From Candidatus Cryptobacteroides intestinavium (GTDB lineage: Bacteria; Bacteroidota; Bacteroidia; Bacteroidales; UBA932): a DNA stretch of 64,000 nt. The stretch is taken from NCBI GenBank assembly GCA_017694845.1, contig JADIMI010000036.1, positions 1-64,000 of the forward strand, in the 5' to 3' direction. Below are positions 50,795 through 59,820 of this stretch, one piece after another. Numbering within the stretch: position 1 is the stretch's first letter; each line of letters begins with the position of its first letter. The notes below the pieces were generated by a model. It had not been told where the DNA came from. It ran no database searches and saw only the letters and a program-made list of their open reading frames with translations. The position numbers were made by a program, and so were the translations under genes.

Positions 50795-53700
50795 TTAGAA
50801 TGTTATGTCGATACCGAAATTAAAGCTCCTTACGTTAGGATAGTCGAAGTTTCCTCCGCCGCCTGTCTCAGGATCGAGTCCTGTCCAGCCGTTTGTCGCT
50901 ATATAGAACGGGTTGTTCACTTCCGCATATATCCTGAATCTGTCGAATATCTTCTTCGATATAGGGATTGTGTAGCCGAGAGTGATGTTACGGCAGCGGA
51001 TCCACGTCATTTTCTTGAGGAAGAAGTCTCCGTCCCAGTATGTCGAATGTCCCCACGGTGAAGGATATGTCGAATCCTGGTTGTCGTGTCTCCATGTGTC
51101 CCAGAAGCTTACAGGGACCGCCCTGTAGACCATAAGGTTTCCTCCGTTGTATGCCCATATGTCATAGTAGCTTCCCCAGCTTGTCGCACCGATCTGTCCG
51201 TAGAAATAGATGTTGAAGTCGAAATTCTTGAAACGTATGGTGTTGTTGAATCCGATCATCATGTCAGGATCGCTGCTGCCGTGGAAGACGACATCTTCGT
51301 CATTGAGCTTGCCGTCATTGTTCTGGTCCACGAATTTTATCTGTCCTGGAAGGAGGTCCGGCTGATGTGCCGGTGCAGGTTCTCCGACCTGCAGAAGCCC
51401 GTCGTTTACATAGGTGTATATGCTTCTGATAGGGTCTGTAGCGCCTTCATAGACTCTCGGGTCCCAGTTCGGGTCTCTCTCCAGCCAGCGGTCGCGGTAG
51501 AGTGAGAGCGTCAGGTTGGTGGTCCATTCGAAGTTGCGGTTGGTGATGTTGACCGTATTGAGGGTGAGCTCGAATCCCTGGCTCTGTGTCCTTCCTATGT
51601 TGGCCGCTATGGATGATATGTAGCTGTAGTACGGCAGGGTGCGTGAGCCGAGCAGATCCGAGATCTCGCGGTAGAAATATTCAGCCGAGAATGTTATCCT
51701 GTTCCTGAGGAAGCCCATGTCAAGACCCACATTGACCTCTGTAGTCGTCTCCCAGGTTATCTGAGGGTTGCCGAGCTGGCTCGGATATGCTCCCTTGTTG
51801 CCTACACCTCCGATGGCATCGATGAACCCTCCCGGCACGGTGTAGAGGTTCTGTACCCTGTTGCCGATATTGGAGTTACCTGTCTGTCCCCAGCTGGCAC
51901 GGAGCTTTCCGTCAGAGATCCAGCTGACCTTGTCCATAAACGGCTCGTCGCTGAACCTCCATCCTGCGGATACTGAAGGGAAGAATCCCCAGCGGTAGTC
52001 TGGGTTGAAGTTGGATGCACCGTCGGCACGGACAGTGGCTGTCAGAAGATAACGTCCCTTGAAGGAGTAGTTGACTCTTGCGAAATAGGATGCGAGGGCG
52101 CTCTTGCTGGCGCTGGAACCTACGGAAGGAGTGGCATATTCTCCTGCTCCGAGATTGTTGTACAGGAACGAGTCGGTGAAGAAGTCCTGGTTGCCTGCAA
52201 AGAATTCCTCATAGTTGAACTGCTGGTACGAGTAGCCTGCAAGTACATTCAGGTTGTGGTGGCCGAAATCACCGTTGTAGTTCGCTGTCAGATCCATAAG
52301 GTAGTCGTTCCTGTCGCTCTGGGCTATCTGCGCCTTTCCGCTCACGTCCGCTCCGAACTTGGTCGTCGTCGGCAGATAGAACTTGCGCTTCTGGAACTGA
52401 CGGTCGACACCGAGATTGGCTTTGAGTATCAGACCCTTGACCGGTTCGACCTGGACATATCCCAGAAGCAGGGCGCGGTCTTTTATGGTCTTGTCCGTGA
52501 TTTCAAGCAGGGATACAGGGTTAGGGTTCGTCGTCTGTCCCGGATTCTCGGCGTAGTTGCCATCGCTGTCGTAGACAGGGACCAGCGGACTCCATGTCAC
52601 GGCAAGTCCGATAATACCCTTGTCCTGGTCGGTCTCATTGCCGAGAGGGACATTGTCGAAAGTGTTCCTCGCAAGGTTCATTGTCACACCTGCCTTTACA
52701 TATTTCCCTATCTGCTGGTCCAGGTTGATCCTGGCCGTGAAACGCTCGGCATCATTGTTACGGATGACACCTTTCTGGTTCATATAGCTCAATGATGCGA
52801 GATACTGTGTCTTGCCCGTACCTCCGCTCACGGATACATTGTGGTTCTGCATTATGCCGGTGCGGCTGATCTCATCTATCCAGTCTGTCCCTTCCCCTGC
52901 ATTGGCTATGTCAGAGGCGCTGTACGGATAGACGAACACCTGCCCCGGAGTTGTCCCAGGCTTGCCGAGATACTGGGAATATATCCCGAGACCGTTGGTC
53001 TTGAGGTAGTTCTCGTAGGCATAGGCGTTGGCGGCCTTCATATAGTCCGCTCCATCGAGCATTTCGTATGCCTGTGCCATAGTCTGCACCGAGACGTTGC
53101 CCGAATACTGCACCCTTGCCTTGCCTTCCTGCCCTCTCTTGGTGGTGATGATGATGACACCGTGGCCGGCACGCGCTCCGTAGATCGCCGTGGCGCTGGC
53201 ATCTTTCAGGACTTCGATGGATTCTATGTCGTTAGGGTTGATGAATGAAAGCATGTTGTCCGTGCTTCCGTTGACGTATGCAGTGCCGTTGCCGAGGTTG
53301 CCGCTGTCGCTGATAGGCATTCCATCGACGATGATAAGGGCGTCATTTCCTGCACCGGTCGATGCCTCGCCTCGGATACGTATCTTGACCCCGGCTCCAG
53401 GCTGTGCACTGGACTGTGTGACATAGAGACCTGCGGCCTTGCCGGCGAGCATATGTCCTACACTGTTGATCGAGTTGACCGGCTCGTCATCCATCGATAC
53501 GGAAGATATCGATCCTGTGAGGTCTCTTCTTTTCTGTGTGCCGTATCCGACAACCACCACCTCGTCAAGGGTCTCCCTGTCTTCACGCATTGTCACATTG
53601 AGCTTTCTCTGCCCTGTCAGCTGGATCTGCTGTGTCGCGAATCCGAGATAGCTGATCTCGAGAAGGGCATCGGGCCCGACAGTGATGCTGTATGCACCGT

Positions 53701-54109
53701 TGTTGTCGCTTATGACCCCTTCTCCGGAGTCCTTGTCCACAATGTAGGCTCCGATGACAGGCTCTCCGTGGCTGTCGGTTACAGTACCTGTAAGAGTGTA
53801 GGTGTCAGCGGACTGGGGAGACAGGATTATCTGCCTGTCGATGATCTTGTATCTGATGCCGCTGTCTTTGAGGATGATGTCCAGTACGGCGTCTATCTCT
53901 GTATTCCGGACATTTATGGATACCCTCTTGCCGAGGTCGACAGTCTTGTCGGCAACGAGGAAACTGTAGCTGCTCTCCTGTTCTATCTGGTCGATAGCCT
54001 GTTCAATGGAGACATTGTCCAGCGAGAGCGTGATATTCGACTGGGCGTCAGCTGTCCAGGTTGCAACGGACAGCAATGCTATCGTCAGGATGGTGCTGAT
54101 AAATTTCAT
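50795..54109 (-). CDS. SusC-type TonB-dependent transducer with STN domain (second PUL)
   Basis: This 1104-residue outer-membrane transporter has an N-terminal STN signalling domain after the signal peptide (about 24-97: NITLSLDNVSIEQAIDQIEQ and onwards). A carboxypeptidase-regulatory-like domain (LTGTVTDSHGEPVIGAYIVD), the hallmark DEVVVVGYGTQKRRDLTG, and the plug with VLKDASATAIYGARAGHGVI follow. The STN domain is known to contact a FecR-type anti-sigma factor; that gene is directly upstream. So this transporter both imports oligosaccharide and reports its presence. The barrel ends FGIDITF. Confidence 0.96.
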   Translation of the reverse strand: MKFISTILTIALLSVATWTADAQSNITLSLDNVSIEQAIDQIEQESSYSFLVADKTVDLGKRVSINVRNTEIDAVLDIILKDSGIRYKIIDRQIILSPQSADTYTLTGTVTDSHGEPVIGAYIVDKDSGEGVISDNNGAYSITVGPDALLEISYLGFATQQIQLTGQRKLNVTMREDRETLDEVVVVGYGTQKRRDLTGSISSVSMDDEPVNSINSVGHMLAGKAAGLYVTQSSAQPGAGVKIRIRGEASTGAGNDALIIVDGMPISDSGNLGNGTAYVNGSTDNMLSFINPNDIESIEVLKDASATAIYGARAGHGVIIITTKRGQEGKARVQYSGNVSVQTMAQAYEMLDGADYMKAANAYAYENYLKTNGLGIYSQYLGKPGTTPGQVFVYPYSASDIANAGEGTDWIDEISRTGIMQNHNVSVSGGTGKTQYLASLSYMNQKGVIRNNDAERFTARINLDQQIGKYVKAGVTMNLARNTFDNVPLGNETDQDKGIIGLAVTWSPLVPVYDSDGNYAENPGQTTNPNPVSLLEITDKTIKDRALLLGYVQVEPVKGLILKANLGVDRQFQKRKFYLPTTTKFGADVSGKAQIAQSDRNDYLMDLTANYNGDFGHHNLNVLAGYSYQQFNYEEFFAGNQDFFTDSFLYNNLGAGEYATPSVGSSASKSALASYFARVNYSFKGRYLLTATVRADGASNFNPDYRWGFFPSVSAGWRFSDEPFMDKVSWISDGKLRASWGQTGNSNIGNRVQNLYTVPGGFIDAIGGVGNKGAYPSQLGNPQITWETTTEVNVGLDMGFLRNRITFSAEYFYREISDLLGSRTLPYYSYISSIAANIGRTQSQGFELTLNTVNITNRNFEWTTNLTLSLYRDRWLERDPNWDPRVYEGATDPIRSIYTYVNDGLLQVGEPAPAHQPDLLPGQIKFVDQNNDGKLNDEDVVFHGSSDPDMMIGFNNTIRFKNFDFNIYFYGQIGATSWGSYYDIWAYNGGNLMVYRAVPVSFWDTWRHDNQDSTYPSPWGHSTYWDGDFFLKKMTWIRCRNITLGYTIPISKKIFDRFRIYAEVNNPFYIATNGWTGLDPETGGGGNFDYPNVRSFNFGIDITF

Positions 54110-54161
54110 AAGAATATTGGTTAATTGTTGCTGTTTCTATGAAAGCCGCTATGGCGATCTG

Positions 54162-55208
54162 CTATAAACTGTTCCGGTCTTTGTCAAGCCAGACTTCGAT
54201 CCGCTGCCGTCCTATGATGTTGCCGTTCTGTACCGGAGCAGGGTAGATCTTCCACCTGATAGGGGCTGCGATCTTCAGGTAGCCCATTATCTGCTGGATG
54301 GTCTCGTCTCTGAACGTGATACGGCACCGGTAACGTCCGGAGCGGCTGTACGGGTCATGGAACTCGAAATCGATGTTGTATCTGCGGCCGAGCCGTTCAA
54401 AGACTTCTTCGAGAGAGGCGTTCCTGAAAATCATCTTTCCTTCCCTCCACGCAGTCTTTTCGTAGGTGTTGACCTGGCCTATCTCCAGCTGGCCGTTTCT
54501 GCTGCAGTATTTCCCTGATTCTCCAGGTTCGAGCTGGCATTTCTCCTCTCCTGCTATACGTATGGAGACAACGCCTTCTGCAAGTACGGTCTCCGTATAG
54601 TCATCATCCGGATATGCACTGACATTGAATTCAGTGCCGTAGGCGACAGTCTCGAGTCCGGAACCGGTGCTTACGCAGAAAGGGTTCCCGGGATCGGCCT
54701 CCACTTCAAAATATGCCTCCCCGGCAAGCTCCACCATACGTTCCCCATCGCTGAATCTCGAAGGATAACGCAGAGAACTGCCCGAGTTGAGCCACACTCT
54801 GGAATGGTCCGGAAGCTCGAAAGAAGTTGTCGTCCCCGGAGCTGTCCGTATCTCCTGCCAGCCGGTGAAGGCCAGCTGTTCTTTCATATCCAGATTCAGA
54901 TATGCGAGCACTCCTGTCGAAACCGACAACGGCAGTGCAAGGGCAGCGCAGATGCGGAGCAGGAAGTGTCCGATATGCCTTCTGGATTCATATCTGTGCG
55001 CTTTCTGCATCATTCTGCGATATCCTTCATCGGTGTCGATGGAGGACATTCCTGCAATCTGTTCTTCAATGGAGACTATTTTCCTGACCGTCTCCATCTC
55101 TTCCCTGTTCTCTATGGAGCTGTCAAGAAGGTCCTTTATGACCTTATCCTCTTCAGGAGTTGTCTCCCCGCAGCACTGCTTGAAGAACAATATTTCCTTT
55201 CTGCTCAT
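54162..55208 (-). CDS. FecR-family anti-sigma factor
   Basis: This 348-residue inner-membrane protein has a cytoplasmic N-terminal part that would hold the sigma factor, a transmembrane helix at about 83-103, and the periplasmic FecR domain (TAPGTTTSFELPDHSRVWLN, FDGERMVELAGEAYFEVE-like segment). A C-terminal domain (about 255-340, REGKMIFRNASLEEVFERLG) is of the type that contacts the STN domain. It overlaps the sigma factor gene by four bases and lies 52 bases upstream of the STN-type SusC. It transmits the ligand signal from the outer membrane to the sigma factor. Confidence 0.95.
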   Translation of the reverse strand: MSRKEILFFKQCCGETTPEEDKVIKDLLDSSIENREEMETVRKIVSIEEQIAGMSSIDTDEGYRRMMQKAHRYESRRHIGHFLLRICAALALPLSVSTGVLAYLNLDMKEQLAFTGWQEIRTAPGTTTSFELPDHSRVWLNSGSSLRYPSRFSDGERMVELAGEAYFEVEADPGNPFCVSTGSGLETVAYGTEFNVSAYPDDDYTETVLAEGVVSIRIAGEEKCQLEPGESGKYCSRNGQLEIGQVNTYEKTAWREGKMIFRNASLEEVFERLGRRYNIDFEFHDPYSRSGRYRCRITFRDETIQQIMGYLKIAAPIRWKIYPAPVQNGNIIGRQRIEVWLDKDRNSL

Positions 55209-55744
55209 TTTACTGACCGTTTAATCTCTTCTTTCAGAGAGTTTTCTGCATATGCCTTGTATCTTTTGGCTGAACGTACGGATATGTTCAGGATCCTGGA
55301 TATCTCTTCATAGGTCCTGCCTTCGAAGCGGTTCATTTCGAATACTGCCCGGTAAGTCTCCGGAAGTTTCCGCAATGTCTTGTCCAGCAGAGCCTCGAGC
55401 TCCGAAATGGTGAGTATTTCATCCGGAGTCTGCTCGGAACCGTGCAGGAGCGAGTCCAGATATGCGTTGCGGTATTTCCGGTCTGCAAGATCCGACCTCA
55501 GCTTGTCGACACACAGATTCCTTACTACGGATACGAGATAGTTCCTGACCGAACCGGTTATGGCGATTTTCTCCCGGTTTGTCCATATCTTGGCGAATGC
55601 CTCCTGCACTATGTCCTCACAGGAGGCTTCGTCTCTGATATAGCGTCTGGCAAAAAGGCACAGGGGGGGGTAATAGAGATTAAAAATCTCCTTGAAAGAA
55701 CTTTCATCATTACCCAGTATGTATCCCAGAGAAATTTTCATCAT
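55205..55744 (-). CDS. ECF sigma factor of the second PUL
   Basis: This 179-residue sigma-70 family protein has region 2 (EASCEDIVQEAFAKIWTNRE and VRNYLVSVVRNLCVDKLR) and region 4 (LPETYRAVFEMNRFEGRTYE and ISVRSAKRYKAYAENSLKEE). Overlap with the anti-sigma gene and the STN-type SusC beyond it make it the activator of this PUL. In Bacteroides such sigma/anti-sigma PULs are mostly known for host mucin O-glycans. A Met directly after the first is an equally good start. Confidence 0.95.
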   Translation of the reverse strand: MMKISLGYILGNDESSFKEIFNLYYPPLCLFARRYIRDEASCEDIVQEAFAKIWTNREKIAITGSVRNYLVSVVRNLCVDKLRSDLADRKYRNAYLDSLLHGSEQTPDEILTISELEALLDKTLRKLPETYRAVFEMNRFEGRTYEEISRILNISVRSAKRYKAYAENSLKEEIKRSVK

Positions 55745-55779
55745 ATATTATGAAAAATCCGAAACTGCCTTCTGCACCG

Positions 55780-55787
55780 GCAAATTT
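55780..55787 (-). promoter_or_regulatory. Candidate -7 element for the sigma/anti-sigma genes
   Basis: The minus strand reads TAAATTTG, matching TAnnTTTG, 36 bases before the sigma factor start and just after the stop codon of the PKD lipoprotein gene. No TTTG box is seen at the usual distance. Confidence 0.35.
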
Positions 55788-55793
55788 AGCCTG

Positions 55794-57194
55794 TTATTTC
55801 CATTCGATATACCTGTTCTCCGCCGTGACCGGTTTCAGAGGATTTGAGTCCCCTCCTCTCGGACCCCAGTCAGGATCGCCGAGGTTCTTGACGACAGTCA
55901 CGACTTTCATCGTCTGTCCCGCTTCGATTGCGAAACCTTTTCCGTTCAGATATTCGACCATCTCGGCGACAGGGAACTTGTATTCCTTGTAGAAGACACC
56001 GTCCTTTTCTCCGTCAGCTGCTCCAGGGAAGGTAGGATCTCCCACCCATGCGAAGCCGTTGCCTGCCCAAGGCCAGAAGCCTCCGTCCACTATGCGTACA
56101 TCGGCGCCCATAGTGTTGTCAGGCACCCATTCGATACCGGTGTTCTGGTATGTCTCCATATTGTTGTCCAGATCGATGAACGAACTTGCCTGGCAGTTGC
56201 CGAGAGATACGTTCCCTGAAAGGAGTACGTAGAGGTTTTTGTCTGTCAGTATGGTCTTGACTCCGGTGATCACCGTTCCCCAGGAAAGTCCATCGCAAGG
56301 CAGGGCTGTCCCCCAGTCTCCCTCGATGGCAGGGATGTCCGCCCAGTCATCTGGCTTTCCGTCAGGGATGATGTTGACGAATGTCTTTCCTTCAGGTGCG
56401 GTCAGGGTGACTGTCTGCTGTATCTCATCGGAGATCGCGCCTGTACCTGCCGTGAGGGTCACGGTATAGTCGCCCGGCTCCTGGTAGGTCACTACAGGGT
56501 TCTCCTCGTTTGAATCCTGCAGATAGTCTACTCCGAAGTCCCATGTGTATTCTGTGGCATCCTTGGATGTATTGGTGAATGTCACTGTCCCTGTAGCCTG
56601 GTCGAATTCGTATGTGAAGCCTGCTTCAGGGCTGATGACGGTCACCTCTATCTCGTTGCTCGTCTCGTCCTTGAGGTCTCCGTTGAATGCTGTGAGAGTG
56701 ACAGTGTATTTTCCTGATTCGGCGTATGTGTATACAGGATTCTCTTCCGTGGAAGTCCCTGTGCCGTCACCGAAGTCCCATGCATAGGATGATGCATCTG
56801 TGGATGTGTTGGTGAATGTCACCTTGCCCGTGGTCCCATCCGCGGTGTACGTGAAGCCTGCCACCGGATCTTTTGCTACAGCGACAGTCTTGGTGATTTC
56901 ACCGCTTCTGTTTCCCTTGTATACGGTAAGCGACACCTCGTACGAGCCCGGAGCATCGTATGTGAATGTCGGGGCGGCCTCGGTGGATATTGTCCTTTCT
57001 GCATCTCCGAACATCCATCTGTATCTATCAACATCCTTGGATGTGCTGGTGAAAGTGACTTCAAGTGTAGCGGTATTGACACTGTAAGTGAAGTCTGCTG
57101 CAGGTGTGTCTCCTTCTTCTTCCGGGACAGCCTGCTCGCAGGCCGGAAGCAGAAGCGCCCCCAGCATCATTGCGAATAGTAACGACTTTTTCAT
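55794..57194 (-). CDS. Lipoprotein with three PKD domains and a CBM9-like C-terminal domain
   Basis: This 466-residue lipoprotein (MKKSLLFAMMLGALLLPAC, Cys19) has three tandem PKD domains at about 33-108, 112-188 and 192-270. Each carries the DFGDG-like turn (WMFGDAERT, WDFGDGTGTS, WDFGVDYLQD) and a YTVTLT-type strand. The C-terminal domain (about 285-466) has DWADIPAIEGDWG, NLYVLLSGNVSLG and SFIDLDNNMETY, resembling CBM9-type binding modules. It shares this domain with the smaller protein at 58731-59639. It is probably a surface glycan-binding protein of the second PUL. No enzymatic motif is seen. Confidence 0.8.
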   Translation of the reverse strand: MKKSLLFAMMLGALLLPACEQAVPEEEGDTPAADFTYSVNTATLEVTFTSTSKDVDRYRWMFGDAERTISTEAAPTFTYDAPGSYEVSLTVYKGNRSGEITKTVAVAKDPVAGFTYTADGTTGKVTFTNTSTDASSYAWDFGDGTGTSTEENPVYTYAESGKYTVTLTAFNGDLKDETSNEIEVTVISPEAGFTYEFDQATGTVTFTNTSKDATEYTWDFGVDYLQDSNEENPVVTYQEPGDYTVTLTAGTGAISDEIQQTVTLTAPEGKTFVNIIPDGKPDDWADIPAIEGDWGTALPCDGLSWGTVITGVKTILTDKNLYVLLSGNVSLGNCQASSFIDLDNNMETYQNTGIEWVPDNTMGADVRIVDGGFWPWAGNGFAWVGDPTFPGAADGEKDGVFYKEYKFPVAEMVEYLNGKGFAIEAGQTMKVVTVVKNLGDPDWGPRGGDSNPLKPVTAENRYIEWK

Positions 57195-57258
57195 AAAACT
57201 GTGTTTTTAATTATGTATAGCTATGCTTGTCGTGCGATATGAAAAGGTGTATGGAATA

Positions 57259-58710
57259 TCATATGCTGACATCTCCGGCGTATACCCATTCCCCTGTGAT
57301 CTTTTCAGGATCCATGACGGCAAGAGTGATGTCTTTGGAATCGTTCTCGCGGGTGTTTATGATGGCTATGCCGAGCCTGTATCTCCCCGGCCCGATTCCT
57401 GTGAGGTCAATTTCATCGGTAGCCATCAGTTCATTGCCATCAACCAGCCGGCTGACCTCTATCTGGTCTGAAAGCAGCCGCGTGACCTCTCTTCCTTCAC
57501 TGTCGAACAGTCCGAGCGCGATGCGGTATTTGTATCCGAGATGCGGGTTATGGTTAGGGAGAATCCCGACTCCGTAGTTCATCCAGGAGTGCTGTACGGT
57601 GAGTCTGCCGTTCTCTGTCTTGTATCTGACCTCGACAGGACAGATTCTGTATCCTCCTTTCGAAAGGAATTCCTTCACTCCATCCGGATTCTCTTCAAGC
57701 CAGTGGTCTGTCGTAGTGGCGTCCCTGAGGTCGAGATAGTTGACATTCGTCTCCAGAGCCAGCTTGACAATATCCTTGCTGTAGTTGACCCATTGTCCGT
57801 ATTTGCCTCCTTCTGCGACGCTCCAGTCGTAGTCATAGCCGTAGCCGGCCTCGGCCACGAGCATCTGTTCAGGGAACAGGCTGGCAAACTTCATCCGCTC
57901 TGCCGCCGGGAACCACTGCTCCATCCCGTATCCGTCCCTCCTTGTGCAGAATCCCAGTTCATCATAGACGATAGCCGCCTCCGCGTCGCTCTTGCCGTAG
58001 TTGACTACATTCACCACCTTGTCAAAAGCCTCTTCGTATGCCCGGACAACAGTGCTGAAAGCTTCGACGCTGTTCTCTTCGTCGAGCCACCTGATATTGT
58101 TCTCCTCTCCGCTGAATCCAAGACCGTAGCTGTCCACGTAGTCCACTAAGGTCGGGTCATTGAACTCCTCCCCGAACGCTCTGATGAAATTCGTGTACTT
58201 CTCGAGGAAGTACGGGTCATCTCCGTACGGGGTGAGATATCCGCCGTTGTTCCCGTTCGGTTCATAGCTCTCGGCATGGTCGAGGACCCATTGCGGCGTG
58301 GCGTTCTTCCCCTGGGCGTATGAGTCTACATATACCCTGAAGCAGAGTCTTATGCCTCTTTCTCTCGCACCTTCGATGAACTGCTTGAACCTGTCGTTGT
58401 TATCCCAGGCATACTGCCCTTCGGATGGCTCCATGTCTGCCCACGTCCAGCGTATGTATAAGATGCTGGCATACTCCCTGGCGGCCTCGTCCATCCTTCT
58501 CCAGTATGCGGAAGGTATATCGTTGAAAGGGCAGTACAGAGTCCACCCCATATAGGGATTTCGCAGATGGGTCTCCATATCGGCCTCGAATACGGTGATC
58601 ACATCCGCATCTGTCATTTTCTGCGGCCCGTCAGTTCCGTTATCCTTCCTGCAGCCTGAAAATGCGACTGCCGCTGCAATGGCTGCGGATATCATAATGA
58701 CTCTTTTCAT
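57259..58710 (-). CDS. DUF4832-type lipoprotein with TIM-barrel-like domain
   Basis: This 483-residue lipoprotein (MKRVIMISAAIAAAVAFSGC) has an N-terminal barrel-like domain with NPYMGWTLYCPFNDIPSAYW, YIRWTWADMEPSEGQYAWDN and SYGLGFSGEENN. A C-terminal beta-sandwich (from about VRYKTENGRLTVQHSWMNYG) is the DUF4832 type found beside glycosidase-like barrels. The Glu pair in SGEENN and the Glu in LVAEAGYGYDYD are possible active-site residues, but I claim no activity. It lies between the two PKD lipoprotein genes (gaps of 20 and 64 bases) and probably belongs to the same PUL, as an enzyme or a binding protein. Confidence 0.7.
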   Translation of the reverse strand: MKRVIMISAAIAAAVAFSGCRKDNGTDGPQKMTDADVITVFEADMETHLRNPYMGWTLYCPFNDIPSAYWRRMDEAAREYASILYIRWTWADMEPSEGQYAWDNNDRFKQFIEGARERGIRLCFRVYVDSYAQGKNATPQWVLDHAESYEPNGNNGGYLTPYGDDPYFLEKYTNFIRAFGEEFNDPTLVDYVDSYGLGFSGEENNIRWLDEENSVEAFSTVVRAYEEAFDKVVNVVNYGKSDAEAAIVYDELGFCTRRDGYGMEQWFPAAERMKFASLFPEQMLVAEAGYGYDYDWSVAEGGKYGQWVNYSKDIVKLALETNVNYLDLRDATTTDHWLEENPDGVKEFLSKGGYRICPVEVRYKTENGRLTVQHSWMNYGVGILPNHNPHLGYKYRIALGLFDSEGREVTRLLSDQIEVSRLVDGNELMATDEIDLTGIGPGRYRLGIAIINTRENDSKDITLAVMDPEKITGEWVYAGDVSI

Positions 58711-58730
58711 ATCTCTTCCGGTAATTACGG

Positions 58731-59639
58731 CTAAAGTTCATTGATATCCCGCCATTCTCCCATAGTTACAGAGAACGGGGTCCATTCGTCATTGTCAATG
58801 GTCCCTCCGATGCCGGTCCATGATCCGTCGCGGAAATAGAATGATATGCGGAATGTCTCGGACGGATTCTCTACGTACAGCCATCCGGTCTCCATATTGA
58901 ATCTGTATTCCTTGTATACCTTGTCCCCGACAGTGACAAAATCGGAATATTCAGGCCATCCGCCTTCTATCCAGTCGTAGTCTTTGGTGCCATCGTTCCT
59001 GTATACAAACAGGCCGCCGCCTTCGATGAACATATCTGCACCGGCCTGGCCTTTGAAGAATTCTTCATTGGCCTTTGGCCCGCCTTTTCCTGTCTCGGGA
59101 TTGTTGTCAAGGTCCACAGCTACATCATCGTTGACACATGTGGCCAGAACGGAAGTGCCTTCTATCAGCACATAGAGGTTGGATCCTGTGGTGGCGGTCT
59201 TGATCGCAGTCACCGCTCCCCATACATCGACATCGTCTCTGTACGGTATCTTCTCCCAGTCATCAATATTGCCGTCTATTGACATTATGAGCACATCCTC
59301 CGGAAGCTCATAGTCGAGAGTGACGGTCTTGAGGCTGGATACATAGCCATTGGAAGCTTTGAGCGATACCGTGTAGGTGCCGGATGCCGTATAGGTGAAA
59401 CTTGGGTTCTCCTCGATGGAGGAGCTGCCGGCGGCATCCCCGAATTCCCATCTGTAGGCGATGGCTCCTGTCGAGGTGTTCTTGAAATGGACGATCCCGG
59501 CCTCTCTGTCGATCTCATATTCGAAATCAGCGACCGGATCTGCCTTGCCCGGATCCACGAGATATGTGGATTCCGGATTCTGCTTACTGCAGGCTATGGC
59601 CGCAGCCAGCATAAGTCCTGCGATAATCAATCTTTTCAT
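58731..59639 (-). CDS. Lipoprotein with one PKD domain and a CBM9-like C-terminal domain
   Basis: This 302-residue lipoprotein (MKRLIIAGLMLAAAIAC, Cys17) has one PKD domain (about 36-112, with WEFGDAAGSS and YTVSLKASNG). Its C-terminal domain (about 118-302) has DDWEKIPYRDDVDVWG, NLYVLIEGTSVLA and VAVDLDNNPET, like the C-terminal part of the larger lipoprotein two genes downstream. It is the first gene of the leftward unit and follows an inverted repeat at 59676-59709. It is likely another surface glycan-binding protein of the second PUL. Confidence 0.78.
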   Translation of the reverse strand: MKRLIIAGLMLAAAIACSKQNPESTYLVDPGKADPVADFEYEIDREAGIVHFKNTSTGAIAYRWEFGDAAGSSSIEENPSFTYTASGTYTVSLKASNGYVSSLKTVTLDYELPEDVLIMSIDGNIDDWEKIPYRDDVDVWGAVTAIKTATTGSNLYVLIEGTSVLATCVNDDVAVDLDNNPETGKGGPKANEEFFKGQAGADMFIEGGGLFVYRNDGTKDYDWIEGGWPEYSDFVTVGDKVYKEYRFNMETGWLYVENPSETFRISFYFRDGSWTGIGGTIDNDEWTPFSVTMGEWRDINEL

Positions 59640-59675
59640 CCGTCTGTGATTATTAGTTATGTTATAATATGTTAT

Positions 59676-59709
59676 ATTTCAGGCGGAACTGTCGCGCACC
59701 ACCTGAAAT
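59676..59709. promoter_or_regulatory. Inverted repeat upstream of the PKD lipoprotein gene
   Basis: ATTTCAGG (59676-59683) and CCTGAAAT (59702-59709) are perfect 8-bp inverted repeats, 18 bases apart. They lie 37 bases before the start codon at 59639, with an AT-rich stretch between. It could be an operator; no regulator can be named. Confidence 0.4.
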
Positions 59710-59743
59710 TCATCCTATAGACGGATATCTGTTGAAAAAGTGC

Positions 59744-59785
59744 CAAAAAAAGCCGTATGTCTGCTGCGTGCGATGACATACGGCT
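59744..59785 (-). terminator. Terminator of the DUF3737 gene
   Basis: On the minus strand AGCCGTATGTC pairs perfectly with GACATACGGCT across a 13-base loop and is followed by TTTTTT. It lies 36 bases after the stop codon. Confidence 0.92.
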
Positions 59786-59820
59786 CTGTCTGACTGTCCT
59801 CTGACAGTGTGGCGGAGGCC

